Shown piece by piece: positions 34,328 to 43,336 of a stretch of 51,794 bases of DNA. Under the pieces are notes generated by a model. The model was not told the DNA's origin, did no database searches, and saw nothing but the letters and a program-made list of their open reading frames with translations. Origin of the DNA: Candidatus Bathyarchaeota archaeon (GTDB lineage Archaea; Thermoproteota; Bathyarchaeia; Bathyarchaeales; Bathycorpusculaceae); assembly GCA_018396615.1 (NCBI GenBank), contig JAGTQT010000006.1, positions 1-51,794 of the forward strand. Reading direction: 5' to 3'. Position 1 is the first letter of the stretch. Every line of letters begins with the position of its first letter. The translations under genes were made by a program, and so were the position numbers.

Positions 34328-34771
34328 TTAGATTAGGCGAAAATCTTCCTTAATAGTCGTCAAAACTACATGTGTATTTGTTCGCTCCACATAGGGCAAC
34401 GCAAGCAACTTTTTTGTGAATCTGCCTAGTTCCTCTCGGCTCTTAAACTTCGCAATAATAACTGCGTCGATAAGTCCTGTTAGGTCGTAAACACAACAAA
34501 CATTCGGCAACCGCGCAATTTCGTTTTCCATTTCTAGCAGGCGACCTTTGGAAACCGTTATCTCGCTTACAATAGTTAACTCGTAACCAAGCTTCTCATG
34601 GTCCAGCAAAGCCGAATACGCTTTTATCACACCATCGTCCTCCAACCGTCTAATCCGAGATAAAACGGTGCCTATTGAGATTCCACATTTTTTTGCAATC
34701 TGCCTAGAAGACAGTCGAGAATCCTGAATTAACGCGTCAAGTATCTTCAAATCTGTTTCGTCCAACTGCAA
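34328..34771 (-). CDS. Lrp/AsnC-family transcriptional regulator
   Basis: 147 residues, normal length. N-terminal helix-turn-helix: DETDLKILDALIQDSRLSSRQIAKKCGISIGTVLSRIRRLEDDGVI. C-terminal RAM/ligand domain: VSEITVSKGRLLEMENEIARLP...YDLTGLIDAVIIAKFKSREEL. Lrp-type proteins sense amino acids. TTG 34771 gives the conserved MQLDETD opening. It is divergent from glutamine synthetase with about 134 bases between starts, so regulation of nitrogen assimilation is a reasonable inference. Confidence 0.93.
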   Translation of the reverse strand: MQLDETDLKILDALIQDSRLSSRQIAKKCGISIGTVLSRIRRLEDDGVIKAYSALLDHEKLGYELTIVSEITVSKGRLLEMENEIARLPNVCCVYDLTGLIDAVIIAKFKSREELGRFTKKLLALPYVERTNTHVVLTTIKEDFRLI

Positions 34772-34849
34772 CGTGCCTCGCCTTCACTAAACATCTATTC
34801 AAGCAACACACCTTATATTTAACATTTGTCCATTAAAAAGGGAATAAAG

Positions 34850-34860
34850 CTTTTATATGC
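34850..34860 (+). promoter_or_regulatory. TATA box of glnA
   Basis: cttttatatgc lies about 50 bases before the glnA ATG; the predicted start leaves a leader of about 25 bases with a GAAGGAG Shine-Dalgarno. A separate TATA-like aaatataagg on the minus strand (about 34812-34821) serves the Lrp gene. Confidence 0.55.
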
Positions 34861-34905
34861 ACGGAACAATCTCAAAACACTGTAAACACGTTCGAAGGAG
34901 TCACT

Positions 34906-36291
34906 ATGGTAGAAACTAGGCTACAAGCAATCCAAACACTCGAAACCACACTGAAACTGACAAAAAACGCCGACCACCTACTCTTGCATTTTACAGATAT
35001 TCTAGGGCTTCTCAAAGGAAGAACCATACCTGCTGATCAAGCGAAAACCGCCCTAACCCAAGGAATACCCTTTGACGGCTCGTCAATAAACGGCGGCGTA
35101 AACATAGAAGAAAGCGATATGACTATGAAGCCTGACCCCACAACATTCACTGTCTGCCCATACTACTTCTACGACAAAAGCGTTGCCACCTTTATCTGCG
35201 ACATCACAACCCCAGACGGTGAGCCGTTTGCAAATGACCCAAGATACATCCTAAAAAAAGTCACTCAAAAAATCAGGCAAGAAGGCTATGAACCGACCGC
35301 CGCAGCTGAACTCGAATTTTACCTCGTAAAGAGAACAAGGCAAAGCACAATTGAGCCGGTCGAAAACCATATCGCAGATAAGCAAAGATACTTTGACAAC
35401 GCTCCAGGTAGAGACCTAACAGAACCCTACAGAATGGACCTATCACAAACACTATCTGCCATGGGAATAACCGTGGAGCGCCAGCACCACGAGGTTGGTT
35501 CAGCACAAAACGAAGTTACAATAAAATACTCCGATCCTCAAACAACCTCCGACAACATAACTAAACACAAGTTCGCAGCCAAGGCAATAGCAGACAAAAA
35601 GTACGGCTGGACAGCTACATTCATGCCTAAACCATGGATGGGAAGAGCAGGAAGTGGAATGCATATTCATATAGGACTCGTAGACCTCAAAACAGGCAGA
35701 AATCCACTCTACGATCCCGACAGTTATGCAAACATCTCCCAAAAAGGCAGATACTTCATCGGAGGAATCCTGGATCACGCAAGAGCACTCAGCGCCCTAG
35801 CAGCTTCAACAGTAAACAGCTACAAAAGGCTCGTCCCAGGCTATGAAGCCCCAGTATATGTGGCGTGGAGCAGAAGAAACCGTTCAGCCCTCGTCAGAAT
35901 ACCGGCATTCACCAGCGAAAAAGAGGCGAGAGTTGAATTCAGATGCCCAGATCCGCTTTGTAACTCTTACCTCGTTTACGCGGCAGTATTCGAGGCTGGA
36001 GTAGAGGGCATAAAAAAGAAAATAGACCCAGGAGACGCCGTTGACATAAACCTTTACCATCTAAGTGAGATTGAACGAAAAAAACTCAGGATTAAAATGT
36101 TGCCAACATCACTAAAAGAAGCCTTAGAAGAATGGAAAAGCGATGGTATCTGCGTAACGGCATTGGGCAAGGAGACAGCTGAAGCATACGTGGCGCTTAA
36201 GACTCGGGAATGGGCTGAATACGCGCAGCATGCGCCGAAGAGCGGTAACGAAGTGACGGAATGGGAAATCGAGAAATATCTTTATGCTTGA
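34906..36291 (+). CDS. glnA: Glutamine synthetase, type I
   Basis: 461 residues; condenses glutamate and ammonia using ATP. The beta-grasp N-terminus has GIPFDGSSINGGVNIEESDM. Catalytic parts are AAAELEFYLVKRTRQS (metal Glu), HHEVGSAQNEVTIKY, TFMPKPWMGRAGSGMHIHIG, and RRNRSALVRIPAF. The region matching the bacterial adenylylation site reads NLYHLSEIE, keeping the Tyr; adenylylation is not expected in archaea. ATG 34906 is preceded by GAAGGAG. Its divergent neighbour is an Lrp regulator. Confidence 0.96.
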   Translation: MVETRLQAIQTLETTLKLTKNADHLLLHFTDILGLLKGRTIPADQAKTALTQGIPFDGSSINGGVNIEESDMTMKPDPTTFTVCPYYFYDKSVATFICDITTPDGEPFANDPRYILKKVTQKIRQEGYEPTAAAELEFYLVKRTRQSTIEPVENHIADKQRYFDNAPGRDLTEPYRMDLSQTLSAMGITVERQHHEVGSAQNEVTIKYSDPQTTSDNITKHKFAAKAIADKKYGWTATFMPKPWMGRAGSGMHIHIGLVDLKTGRNPLYDPDSYANISQKGRYFIGGILDHARALSALAASTVNSYKRLVPGYEAPVYVAWSRRNRSALVRIPAFTSEKEARVEFRCPDPLCNSYLVYAAVFEAGVEGIKKKIDPGDAVDINLYHLSEIERKKLRIKMLPTSLKEALEEWKSDGICVTALGKETAEAYVALKTREWAEYAQHAPKSGNEVTEWEIEKYLYA

Positions 36292-36389
36292 AAAACGAAA
36301 AGCGTAGCAATAACAGCGCATAACGTTTTGCCAGATCCATAAAGACATGGGCATGCTGGTTTCTCATTTTTGCAAACATGTGCTTTTGC

Positions 36390-37154
36390 TTAGACAAGTG
36401 ATTTCGATTTCAAATCAGTGGCTCTCGCTTTTTTCAGCGCCTCAACATGCCTTACCAGTTCTTCGATAACCGTTTTCAAAACCTTTTTCCCCTTATTAGT
36501 AGACGCGGTGGTAGACTTTCCCCAAACTCCGTAACTTGTAAAGTCAGCGGTGTCTAAGGGAAGCGTCACGCCTTCTGCCCGCGTGGGATGTTTACGTGAT
36601 TCTTCATTCACTGTTTTGCTTGTGGCGACAAGCTGGGGAAAGAGGGCAAGATTTACTGATGTTTCCTCAGCAGAGGCATGAAGTCTTTCCTCGGAAGTGA
36701 AGATGTTGGGAAGCAGTTTTGCAGATGCCGTCCACCACTGAAAAATTGAGAGAAACAGCCCTCTTTCTCGAAGTTCTCGTGCAACCTCTGAAAGCGCAGC
36801 AAGGTTGCCACCGTGCCCGTTGACAACTACGACTTTTCTTACACCGTAATAATAAAGCGCTAAGCATACATCTTTGATATAGGCTTTGAAAACTCGAGGC
36901 GACACGAAAATTGTGCCCCAATACTGTCTGTGGTGAGAGCTTACACCAAACGGAACGGTCGGCAAACACAAGACTTTGGTACGTTTTGCTGCCTCTTCTG
37001 CGATGACTTTGGCAACAAGATGGTCTGTTCCTAAGGGGTTAGCAGGTCCATGTTGCTCTGTAGAGCCTACGGGCAGAATGGCAATATCGTTTCTGGCAAA
37101 ATACTTCTTGGCTTCAACCCAACTCATTTCATAAAGCAGAAACTTGCCAAACAT
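36390..37154 (-). CDS. Creatininase-family amidohydrolase (ArfB-like)
   Basis: 254 residues. Metal-binding motifs are intact: ILPVGSTEQHGPANPLGTDHLV (Glu, His, Asp), VVVNGHGGNLAALSEVA (His) and a later Glu in HASAEETSVNLAL. Archaeal members include ArfB, the formamide hydrolase of riboflavin/F420 precursor synthesis, and this is the leading guess, but family members vary in substrate. I chose ATG 37154 (MFGKFLLYEMSW) over TTG 37157; a TATA-like taataaaatgg sits about 25 bases upstream, suggesting a leaderless mRNA. Confidence 0.87.
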   Translation of the reverse strand: MFGKFLLYEMSWVEAKKYFARNDIAILPVGSTEQHGPANPLGTDHLVAKVIAEEAAKRTKVLCLPTVPFGVSSHHRQYWGTIFVSPRVFKAYIKDVCLALYYYGVRKVVVVNGHGGNLAALSEVARELRERGLFLSIFQWWTASAKLLPNIFTSEERLHASAEETSVNLALFPQLVATSKTVNEESRKHPTRAEGVTLPLDTADFTSYGVWGKSTTASTNKGKKVLKTVIEELVRHVEALKKARATDLKSKSLV

Positions 37155-37226
37155 CAATAATCATCCACGAAACCATTTTATTATTAACAACCGAATATAA
37201 GCCTACAAGAATCGCAGTGAAAAACA

Positions 37227-38318
37227 TTGAAAGCGTTAGTCTTAGCAGGAGGCTTCGCAACAAGACTGCGCCCACTTAGTTGCACGAGACCTAAGGCGCT
37301 TTTTCCAGTGGTCAACAAACCTCTTTTAGAGTGGACTTTCGAAAGACTTGGAAAACATAACATAAAAGAGGTTATAATGGCAGTTAATCATCAAACCGAA
37401 ATTGCGGTAAGGGCGCAAAGAATTCCAAAGCACGCATTGCGAATAATGTATTCGCGAGACCCGCCGAAAAAACCCTTGGGAACAGGTGGACCTATAAAAA
37501 AGGCGGAAAAACTGATAGGTCACGGCTCTTCTTTCTTGGTCTTAAACGGAGATATCTTTGCTGACGTTGATTATACGCGGCTTCTTGAAATCCACAGAAA
37601 AACAAAGGCAACCGCTACGATTGCTCTTTGCAAGGTTGATGACCCCAGCAGATTCGGCGTCGCCAAACTAGCCAAAGATAACCGCATACTTAGATTTGTG
37701 GAGAAACCTCCTCCAGAGAAAGAGCCTTCCAAACTCATCAACGCAGGAGTCTATGCATTCAGTCCAGAAATTTTCGAATACATCCCAGAAAACCAAACAG
37801 TCTCTACCGAGCGGGAAATCTTTCCAGAACTGGTAAAAGAGAAAAAACTCTATGGATATGTTCACCGTGATTTATGGATGGACATAGGAAAACCAGAGGA
37901 ATATCTGGAAATAAATCGAATATTACTTAGCAGAACTAAAGAACCCCAACGCCATCGGACAAGCCTAGGTAGCCAAATCAGAGAACCCGCGGCAATAGGC
38001 AAAGCTACTGTTATCGGGAAACGTTCAATAATTGGACCAAACACCGTTCTAGGACACAATATTACAGTGGGAGACAACGTGAGAATCCAAGACTCCGTGA
38101 TTTTTGATGGAACAGAAATAGATGACTCCGCACAAATACAAAACGCAATAATCGGTGGACATGTTAAGGTTGGAAAAAGAGCAAACATCCCAAAAGGCTG
38201 CATCCTCGGAGACTATGTAAAAATAAGAGATGATGTATCGCTGGCAGAAGGCGTGACTATTTGCCCAGCAAAAGAGATTTCTGAAAGTGTGGCAACAGCT
38301 AGAAACATCTGTTGCTAA
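37227..38318 (+). CDS. Sugar-phosphate nucleotidylyltransferase (NDP-sugar synthase)
   Basis: 363 residues from TTG 37227. The catalytic domain opens with KALVLAGGFATRLRPLSCTRPKALFPV, the G-G-x-x-T-R-L...P-K signature, then VLNGDIFADVDY (metal Asp) and EKPPPEKEPSKLINAGVYAF. The C-terminal 110 residues form a left-handed beta helix (GKATVIGKRSIIGPNTVLGHNITVGDNVRIQDS). The family makes UDP-, GDP- or dTDP-sugars; bifunctional GlcNAc-1-P types have an added acetyltransferase, which is not evident. First gene of a nucleotide-sugar cluster. Confidence 0.92.
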   Translation: MKALVLAGGFATRLRPLSCTRPKALFPVVNKPLLEWTFERLGKHNIKEVIMAVNHQTEIAVRAQRIPKHALRIMYSRDPPKKPLGTGGPIKKAEKLIGHGSSFLVLNGDIFADVDYTRLLEIHRKTKATATIALCKVDDPSRFGVAKLAKDNRILRFVEKPPPEKEPSKLINAGVYAFSPEIFEYIPENQTVSTEREIFPELVKEKKLYGYVHRDLWMDIGKPEEYLEINRILLSRTKEPQRHRTSLGSQIREPAAIGKATVIGKRSIIGPNTVLGHNITVGDNVRIQDSVIFDGTEIDDSAQIQNAIIGGHVKVGKRANIPKGCILGDYVKIRDDVSLAEGVTICPAKEISESVATARNICC

Positions 38319-38332
38319 ATGGAGAAGCTTTT

Positions 38333-39700
38333 ATGTTTACTTCAAGGCGCTTGTTCGGAACTAATGGCATAAGGGGAATTGTCAACAGGGAACTTACATG
38401 TGAAAAAACAGCCAAAATTGGATGCGCAATAGGAACCTACTTCAAAAAAGGAAGCCTAATCGTAGGATACGATGCAAGAACAAGCGGACCAATGCTTACC
38501 GACGCAGTAACCTCAGGACTTATCGCCGCAGGCTGCAACGTGCTGCATGCTGGAATGGCGCCCACGCCCACACTGCAATATGCAGTAAAAAAACATCAAG
38601 CGGACGGCGCCGTCATAGTAACGGCTTCTCATAACCCACCTGAGTATAATGGAATCAAAGTAGTTTGGAACGATGGCATCGAACTTTCAAGAGAGCAGGA
38701 AATCGAGATAGAGAACATATTTTTCGATGAAAAAACCCGCTATGCTGATTGGGACAAGATTGGATCTGTCCGCAGCTTACCCTCGATAATTGACGAGTAC
38801 GTTGACGCAATCAAACAGCACGTAGACACAGCCAAAATCGCTGTGAAACATTACCATGTCGTTGTTGATGCAGCAAACAGCGTAGGCAGTTTAGCAACGC
38901 CTCGTTTGCTTCGAGAGCTTGGCTGCAAAGTCACAACGATAAACGCAAATATTGATGGAACATTTCCTGGAAGGCTTCCTGAGCCGCGTCCGGAGAATCT
39001 TGTCGAGCTTTCATCGGTCGTGCGAGCTGTTAAGGCTGATTTGGGTGTGGCTTTTGACGGAGACGCGGACCGGTCAGTTTTTGCTGATGAAACCGGAGAA
39101 ATTCATTGGGGAGACAAAACCTTCGCCCTTGTTGCGAAAGATTTCTTACAAACTCATAAAGGAGAAAAAATAGTTACTCCTATTAGTTCCTCAACTTTGA
39201 TCAAGGATGTTGCTGACGCCTTTCACGGTGAACTTGTGTGGACTAGGGTTGGAAGTGTAACCGTCTCGCAAACCATGAAAAAACTGAAAGCGAAGCTTGG
39301 AGGAGAGGAAAACGGTGGAATTTTCTACGGTGCCCATCAACCTGTTAGAGACGGAGCTATGGCGACAGCTTTAATCTTGAATCTTATGGCAAAAACTGGA
39401 AAGAAACTTTCAACACTGCTTAGTGAGCTTCCCAAGTACTATATTGAAAAAGGTAAAGTTCCATGCCCAGAAAGCCTTAAAGAAAAAGCTTTGAAAAGAC
39501 TTGCGGAAGACGTAAAACACCTTAATCCAAACACTATTGACGGAATAAAACTATGGTTTACCGACAAAAGCGCTATATTGATACGTCCAAGCGGCACCGA
39601 GCCGGTATTCCGACTTTATGCTGAAGCTAAAACCAGCAAAAAAGCAGCGAAACTTGTAAACGAGTACACTTCAAAGCTTAAAAAATGCTTAACCATCTAG
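38333..39700 (+). CDS. glmM: Phosphoglucosamine/phosphomannomutase family protein
   Basis: 455 residues from ATG 38333 with GGAGAAG upstream; the ORF-track start is 7 codons earlier. Alpha-D-phosphohexomutase motifs are all present: LFGTNGIRGIVN, GAVIVTASHNPPEYNGIK (phosphoserine loop), AFDGDADRSVFADE (Mg loop), GGEENGGIFYGAHQPVRDG (sugar-binding) and LIRPSGTEPVFRLYAEA (phosphate-binding). It converts 6-phospho to 1-phospho sugars, feeding the preceding transferase after a 14-base gap. Confidence 0.94.
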   Translation: MFTSRRLFGTNGIRGIVNRELTCEKTAKIGCAIGTYFKKGSLIVGYDARTSGPMLTDAVTSGLIAAGCNVLHAGMAPTPTLQYAVKKHQADGAVIVTASHNPPEYNGIKVVWNDGIELSREQEIEIENIFFDEKTRYADWDKIGSVRSLPSIIDEYVDAIKQHVDTAKIAVKHYHVVVDAANSVGSLATPRLLRELGCKVTTINANIDGTFPGRLPEPRPENLVELSSVVRAVKADLGVAFDGDADRSVFADETGEIHWGDKTFALVAKDFLQTHKGEKIVTPISSSTLIKDVADAFHGELVWTRVGSVTVSQTMKKLKAKLGGEENGGIFYGAHQPVRDGAMATALILNLMAKTGKKLSTLLSELPKYYIEKGKVPCPESLKEKALKRLAEDVKHLNPNTIDGIKLWFTDKSAILIRPSGTEPVFRLYAEAKTSKKAAKLVNEYTSKLKKCLTI

Positions 39701-39719
39701 AAGGCTAGAGCTCCAGAGC

Positions 39720-39728
39720 AATATATAG
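39720..39728 (+). promoter_or_regulatory. Internal TATA box before the degenerate sugar dehydrogenase
   Basis: aatatatag sits 23 bases before ATG 39743, within the sugar cluster. It suggests that the last two genes can be transcribed independently. ATG 39755 would fit the spacing slightly better as a leaderless start. Confidence 0.4.
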
Positions 39729-39742
39729 GGGGGTATCAGCAA

Positions 39743-41116
39743 ATGCTTTCACCAATGCTGCAGATAAAACCTGAAGACATCAACACACATGAAAAAAGAG
39801 GCAAGTACACCATAAGCGTCATAGATGATGGACTAACAGGGATCTTCCATGCCTACTTTTTCGCTGAAGCAGGATTCAAGGTATTTTTCATAGAGCTTGA
39901 ACAGACGCTAGTTGATCGGATAATGAAGGGAGCCATTTTTTTTCCAGAGCCAAATATTGAAAAAAAAGTGAAAAACCATATTCGATCTTCATACATCACC
40001 GTCACTCATGACGTTAAAAATGCAGTTTCACAAAGCGACGTTATCATCATCACAACACCAGTAAAAATTGATGAGAAAAAAAGACCTGACTACACACAAA
40101 TCAAAAACCTGTGCAAACAAATAGGCACATACTTACAGAAGGGTGCGCTCGTCATTATCGCAACAACTGTAGGAATAAGCTTAACAGATGAAGTAATCAA
40201 AAAAATCATCGAAGATACATCAGGGTTCAAGGTTGGAAGCGACATAGGCTTGGCGTACAGCCCCTACACCATTCCACTTAGTGCAACCCCGATGGAAACA
40301 CAACCGCGCATAGTTGCTGCAGACGATGAACTCAGTCTCAGCGCATCAGCTACCATCCTTGAAGCGATTATGCCTAAGAATCTTAGAAAAGTGAAGTACA
40401 TCAAAACTGCAGAGGTTGCATTGCTTTTTAAAGCCGCTCAAGGAAACGTGGAATCCGCGCTTAACAATGAGCTTGCAGCGTTCTGCGAAAAGGCCAAAGT
40501 AGACTTTCTGGAAGCAAGCGAAATCGTAAATCTGCTTCACTACAGTAAACTTGCGGTTCCAACATTTTCCGGCATAGAAAACTGGAAAGAAACAAGCATG
40601 CTTCTTGAAGACTCCGAAAACCTCGGCATCCCGCTTAGAATTACTAGAGCTAGTCAAAGCATAAATGAAGAACTCGTACGCCGCATAGTCAACTTGGTAA
40701 AGGACGCGTTACACAGCAGCAACAAAACAATGCGAAGAGCAAGAGTCACGTTGCTCGGGCTCTCTCCAACTCCGGACAAAAAAATTAGCCCAAGTAAGAA
40801 AGTAAACGAGCTCATCAAGACCATGGAAAAAAGAGGAATAAGACTAAGCATCTACGATCCCTACTTCACAAAAGACGAACTTGCCGACTTCCAGAAACAT
40901 GTCAAAAAAACACTAAACGAAGCTTTAGAAGGCGCTGACTGCATAATAATAATAACCGCACACACGCAATTCCGGCGCCTTGATCTAAAAAAACTGAAAA
41001 TCTTAATGCGCACACCAGCCACAATAGTTGACCTGCAGGCAGTGTTTGACCCCCGCAAAGTTGAAAAAGAAGGCTTTATATATCGCGGCTTAGGTCGCGG
41101 AGTCTGGACACGATGA
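39743..41116 (+). CDS. Degenerate nucleotide-sugar dehydrogenase-like protein
   Basis: 457 residues with the full three-part layout of UDP-glucose/UDP-ManNAc dehydrogenases: N-terminal Rossmann domain, central helical domain and C-terminal UDP-binding domain. Yet the key motifs are lost. The NAD loop G-x-G-x-x-G reads IDDGLTGI. The catalytic Cys loop (normally G-F-G-G-x-C-x-P-K-D) reads PTFSGIENWKETSM, with no Cys. The catalytic Lys/Asn helix reads AEVALLFKAAQGNVESALNNEL, and SPER reads SPYT. The C-terminal LGLSPTPDK and VDLQAVFDPRKV are still recognisable. Probably inactive as an oxidase; possibly a scaffold or binding protein for nucleotide sugar. Confidence 0.8.
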   Translation: MLSPMLQIKPEDINTHEKRGKYTISVIDDGLTGIFHAYFFAEAGFKVFFIELEQTLVDRIMKGAIFFPEPNIEKKVKNHIRSSYITVTHDVKNAVSQSDVIIITTPVKIDEKKRPDYTQIKNLCKQIGTYLQKGALVIIATTVGISLTDEVIKKIIEDTSGFKVGSDIGLAYSPYTIPLSATPMETQPRIVAADDELSLSASATILEAIMPKNLRKVKYIKTAEVALLFKAAQGNVESALNNELAAFCEKAKVDFLEASEIVNLLHYSKLAVPTFSGIENWKETSMLLEDSENLGIPLRITRASQSINEELVRRIVNLVKDALHSSNKTMRRARVTLLGLSPTPDKKISPSKKVNELIKTMEKRGIRLSIYDPYFTKDELADFQKHVKKTLNEALEGADCIIIITAHTQFRRLDLKKLKILMRTPATIVDLQAVFDPRKVEKEGFIYRGLGRGVWTR

Positions 41117-42060
41117 AAAAACTCGGCGTAGCCGTCATCGGCACAGGTTTCTGGGGCAAAAATCACGCAAGAGTCTACAAAGAGCTAGAAGAAACAGAGC
41201 TCCTCGCTGTTTGCGACATCGATGCTGGAAGAGCAAAAGCAGTGGCTCAGCAATTTGGAGTCAAACATTATTCAAAGCCGTCACAAATGCTGAAAAACAA
41301 AGAAATCGATGCTGTCAGCATATGCACTTGGTCAACAGTTCTTGCAAAAGAAGCTCTGAGAGCACTAGACGCTGGAAAACACGTTTTAGTCGAAAAACCA
41401 ATGGCAGCAAACACGAAACAAGCAGAAAAACTCGTACAAATAGCGGAAAAAGAGAGACTTCACCTCTCTGTAGGTTTTTTGATGAGGTTCATTCCTGGAT
41501 TACAGCACATAAAGGGCGCAGCAGCCAAAAAAACTATAGGCGAACTCGTGTGCGCCACTGCAAAAAGAGTTTCCCAATGGCCTGAAAGAATAGGAGATGT
41601 CGGCGTAGTAAAAGACACCGCTATTCACGACATAGATGTCGTCGCATATCTTTTCAGCGAAGAACCAGTTGCAATTTACGCAAAAACTGGCAACATGATG
41701 AATCGCAAGTTTGAGGATTACGCACAGATAATGCTCACTTTTGAAGAAGGAAAAACCGCGTTTATTGAATCAAACTGGCTTACTCCATACAAAACCAGAA
41801 CCCTCGAGGTTACTGGAAGCGCAGCGATAATGAAGCTGGATTACATTACACAAGAGTTGACCGTTGAAACTGAAAAAGAAACGGTTCAGCCAAGATACCC
41901 TATAAAGGAGCCATTGAAACTTGAACTACAGCACTTCGCTAACTGCATCCTCAAAAAAGAAAAACCGCTGATAACCGGAACAGACGGCGTAAAAGCTCTA
42001 AGAATAGCAGAGGCAGCTCTAAGATCTTCAGTAACAGGCAAAGCTATAAAGCTTAAATGA
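41113..42060 (+). CDS. Gfo/Idh/MocA-family NAD(P)-dependent sugar oxidoreductase
   Basis: 315 residues. The Rossmann motif is GVAVIGTGFWGKNHARVY. The catalytic region includes the E-K-P loop HVLVEKPMAANT and VKDTAIHDIDVVAYLF (His/Asp pair). These match UDP-GlcNAc 3-dehydrogenases of archaeal N-glycan synthesis, but the substrate is uncertain. The start overlaps the preceding stop by 4 bases (ATGA), coupling it to the degenerate dehydrogenase. It may supply the real oxidation in this cluster. Confidence 0.9.
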   Translation: MKKLGVAVIGTGFWGKNHARVYKELEETELLAVCDIDAGRAKAVAQQFGVKHYSKPSQMLKNKEIDAVSICTWSTVLAKEALRALDAGKHVLVEKPMAANTKQAEKLVQIAEKERLHLSVGFLMRFIPGLQHIKGAAAKKTIGELVCATAKRVSQWPERIGDVGVVKDTAIHDIDVVAYLFSEEPVAIYAKTGNMMNRKFEDYAQIMLTFEEGKTAFIESNWLTPYKTRTLEVTGSAAIMKLDYITQELTVETEKETVQPRYPIKEPLKLELQHFANCILKKEKPLITGTDGVKALRIAEAALRSSVTGKAIKLK

Positions 42061-42064
42061 AAAA

Positions 42065-42352
42065 TCATTTGCTCTGTTTACCCTTACCCAGACAGAATGG
42101 CTTGCCCTCGAAAAGTATTTTTTCAGGAACTTTTTCTTTCCATTTTTCCAGAAAAGGCAAATCCTCTTTTTCTTTCCGCAGCTCATCCGGCAGCATCTCA
42201 GGTATCGCTTCCCTTATAGGATACCATCTTAGACATTTTGGGCAGACAATTAGCCCTTCCTCAATTTCATCCCTTTCGCCAAAAACATGCAGTTCGAGCG
42301 GATGAGACTTGTCAATCGGGCAAGCCAATATGCCCATAAGCTTCTTTTTCAC
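42065..42352 (-). CDS. Trm112-like zinc protein (methyltransferase activator)
   Basis: About 95 residues from GTG 42352 (KKKLMGILACPIDKSHPLEL); the ORF-track start is 12 codons earlier. Zinc-binding cysteines are seen in ILACPIDK and LIVCPKCLRWYPIREAIPEMLP, the Trm112/UPF0434 pattern. In archaea Trm112 activates several methyltransferases. It lies downstream of trm5 on the same strand after about 40 bases. Trm5 itself is not a known Trm112 client, so the neighbour may be incidental. Confidence 0.82.
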   Translation of the reverse strand: MKKKLMGILACPIDKSHPLELHVFGERDEIEEGLIVCPKCLRWYPIREAIPEMLPDELRKEKEDLPFLEKWKEKVPEKILFEGKPFCLGKGKQSK

Positions 42353-42392
42353 CTTCCAGCCACCACATAACCGATAGCCAAACACCATCTTA

Positions 42393-43256
42393 TTAAACTT
42401 TAAGATTCGGTTTAATTGCTACATCTAAAACCACTTGATACCAGTTTGGACCAGTTGACCTAACAACACGCCCAGAAGAAAAATGGAAACGAGCTCCAAT
42501 GTCACGAAGCCGCTCAGCAACTTTCCGCTCTACCTTTGCTACTGGGCTCTCATCTTTACCACAGTGCACAAAATCGTAGTAGTGTATCCATCCACCCCTT
42601 TCTTTAAGAGACAGCAATGCATACGGCAAGTAATCCAAAGCCTTTTCAGGCAGAGGCATCAAAACTCGATCTGCCACATGTTTCAATCTTGTTTCAATTA
42701 CTTCTTTTGAGTCACCACGAATGGAAATCACTTTTCCAAAAAGTCCATTCATACTTACGTTACTTTGCATGTACTGGACCGCAACGGGGTTAACATCAAT
42801 TGAGTAAATCTTTTCCACGCCTGAGTGCTTACCAATCACTATTGAAAAGCAGCCCACACCGGCAAACATGTTCACCACAATCTCACCGTCTTTAACCTGT
42901 CTTGCAATACGCATCCTTTCGTAGTGAAGCCTAGGTGAAAAGTAGCATTTTTCAATATCAACCTGAAAAACGCAACCATATTCCCTGTGAAAGGTCACTG
43001 TCTTTTCGATACCGGCAACATATTTTAGCCTTCGAAGGCGAAACTCCCCATGAACAGCGCCTGACTGGGCAAGCACGGTTTTGACATTTTTATGGATCTT
43101 CATAATTGCTTCGGCAATTTCCAGAGAGTAGTTTACCGTTTTTTCTGTGAGGCGCACTATGGCAATATCGCCTATTACGTCATAAGAATCATAGATACCT
43201 TTCAAATTTTCCGCTGAAATCTTGGCTGAAAGCGCTTGCCGCAAGCCCCTTGCCAT
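42393..43256 (-). CDS. trm5: tRNA (guanine-37-N1)-methyltransferase Trm5
   Basis: 287 residues, a class I SAM enzyme acting on G37 of tRNA. N-terminal part: SYDVIGDIAIVRLTEKTV. The SAM site is VVNMFAGVGCFSIVIGKHSG and SIDVNPVAVQYMQSNVSMN. The MPLPEKALDYLPYAL segment corresponds to the Trm5 N-x-P-type motif and differs from the Taw2 paralog. The short N-terminus suggests the compact Trm5 form. ATG 43256 has GGAGGT 3 bases upstream. It makes m1G37, the substrate for Taw1 (at 49834 here). Divergent from rpo12, with starts about 80 bases apart. Confidence 0.92.
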   Translation of the reverse strand: MARGLRQALSAKISAENLKGIYDSYDVIGDIAIVRLTEKTVNYSLEIAEAIMKIHKNVKTVLAQSGAVHGEFRLRRLKYVAGIEKTVTFHREYGCVFQVDIEKCYFSPRLHYERMRIARQVKDGEIVVNMFAGVGCFSIVIGKHSGVEKIYSIDVNPVAVQYMQSNVSMNGLFGKVISIRGDSKEVIETRLKHVADRVLMPLPEKALDYLPYALLSLKERGGWIHYYDFVHCGKDESPVAKVERKVAERLRDIGARFHFSSGRVVRSTGPNWYQVVLDVAIKPNLKV

Positions 43257-43336
43257 GTACCTCCGCTCGCTCAGGATACCTTGTTATGTCAGAAAACCTT
43301 TTAAAGTCAGGCATTCTCCTCCTACGGGGAAGACCT

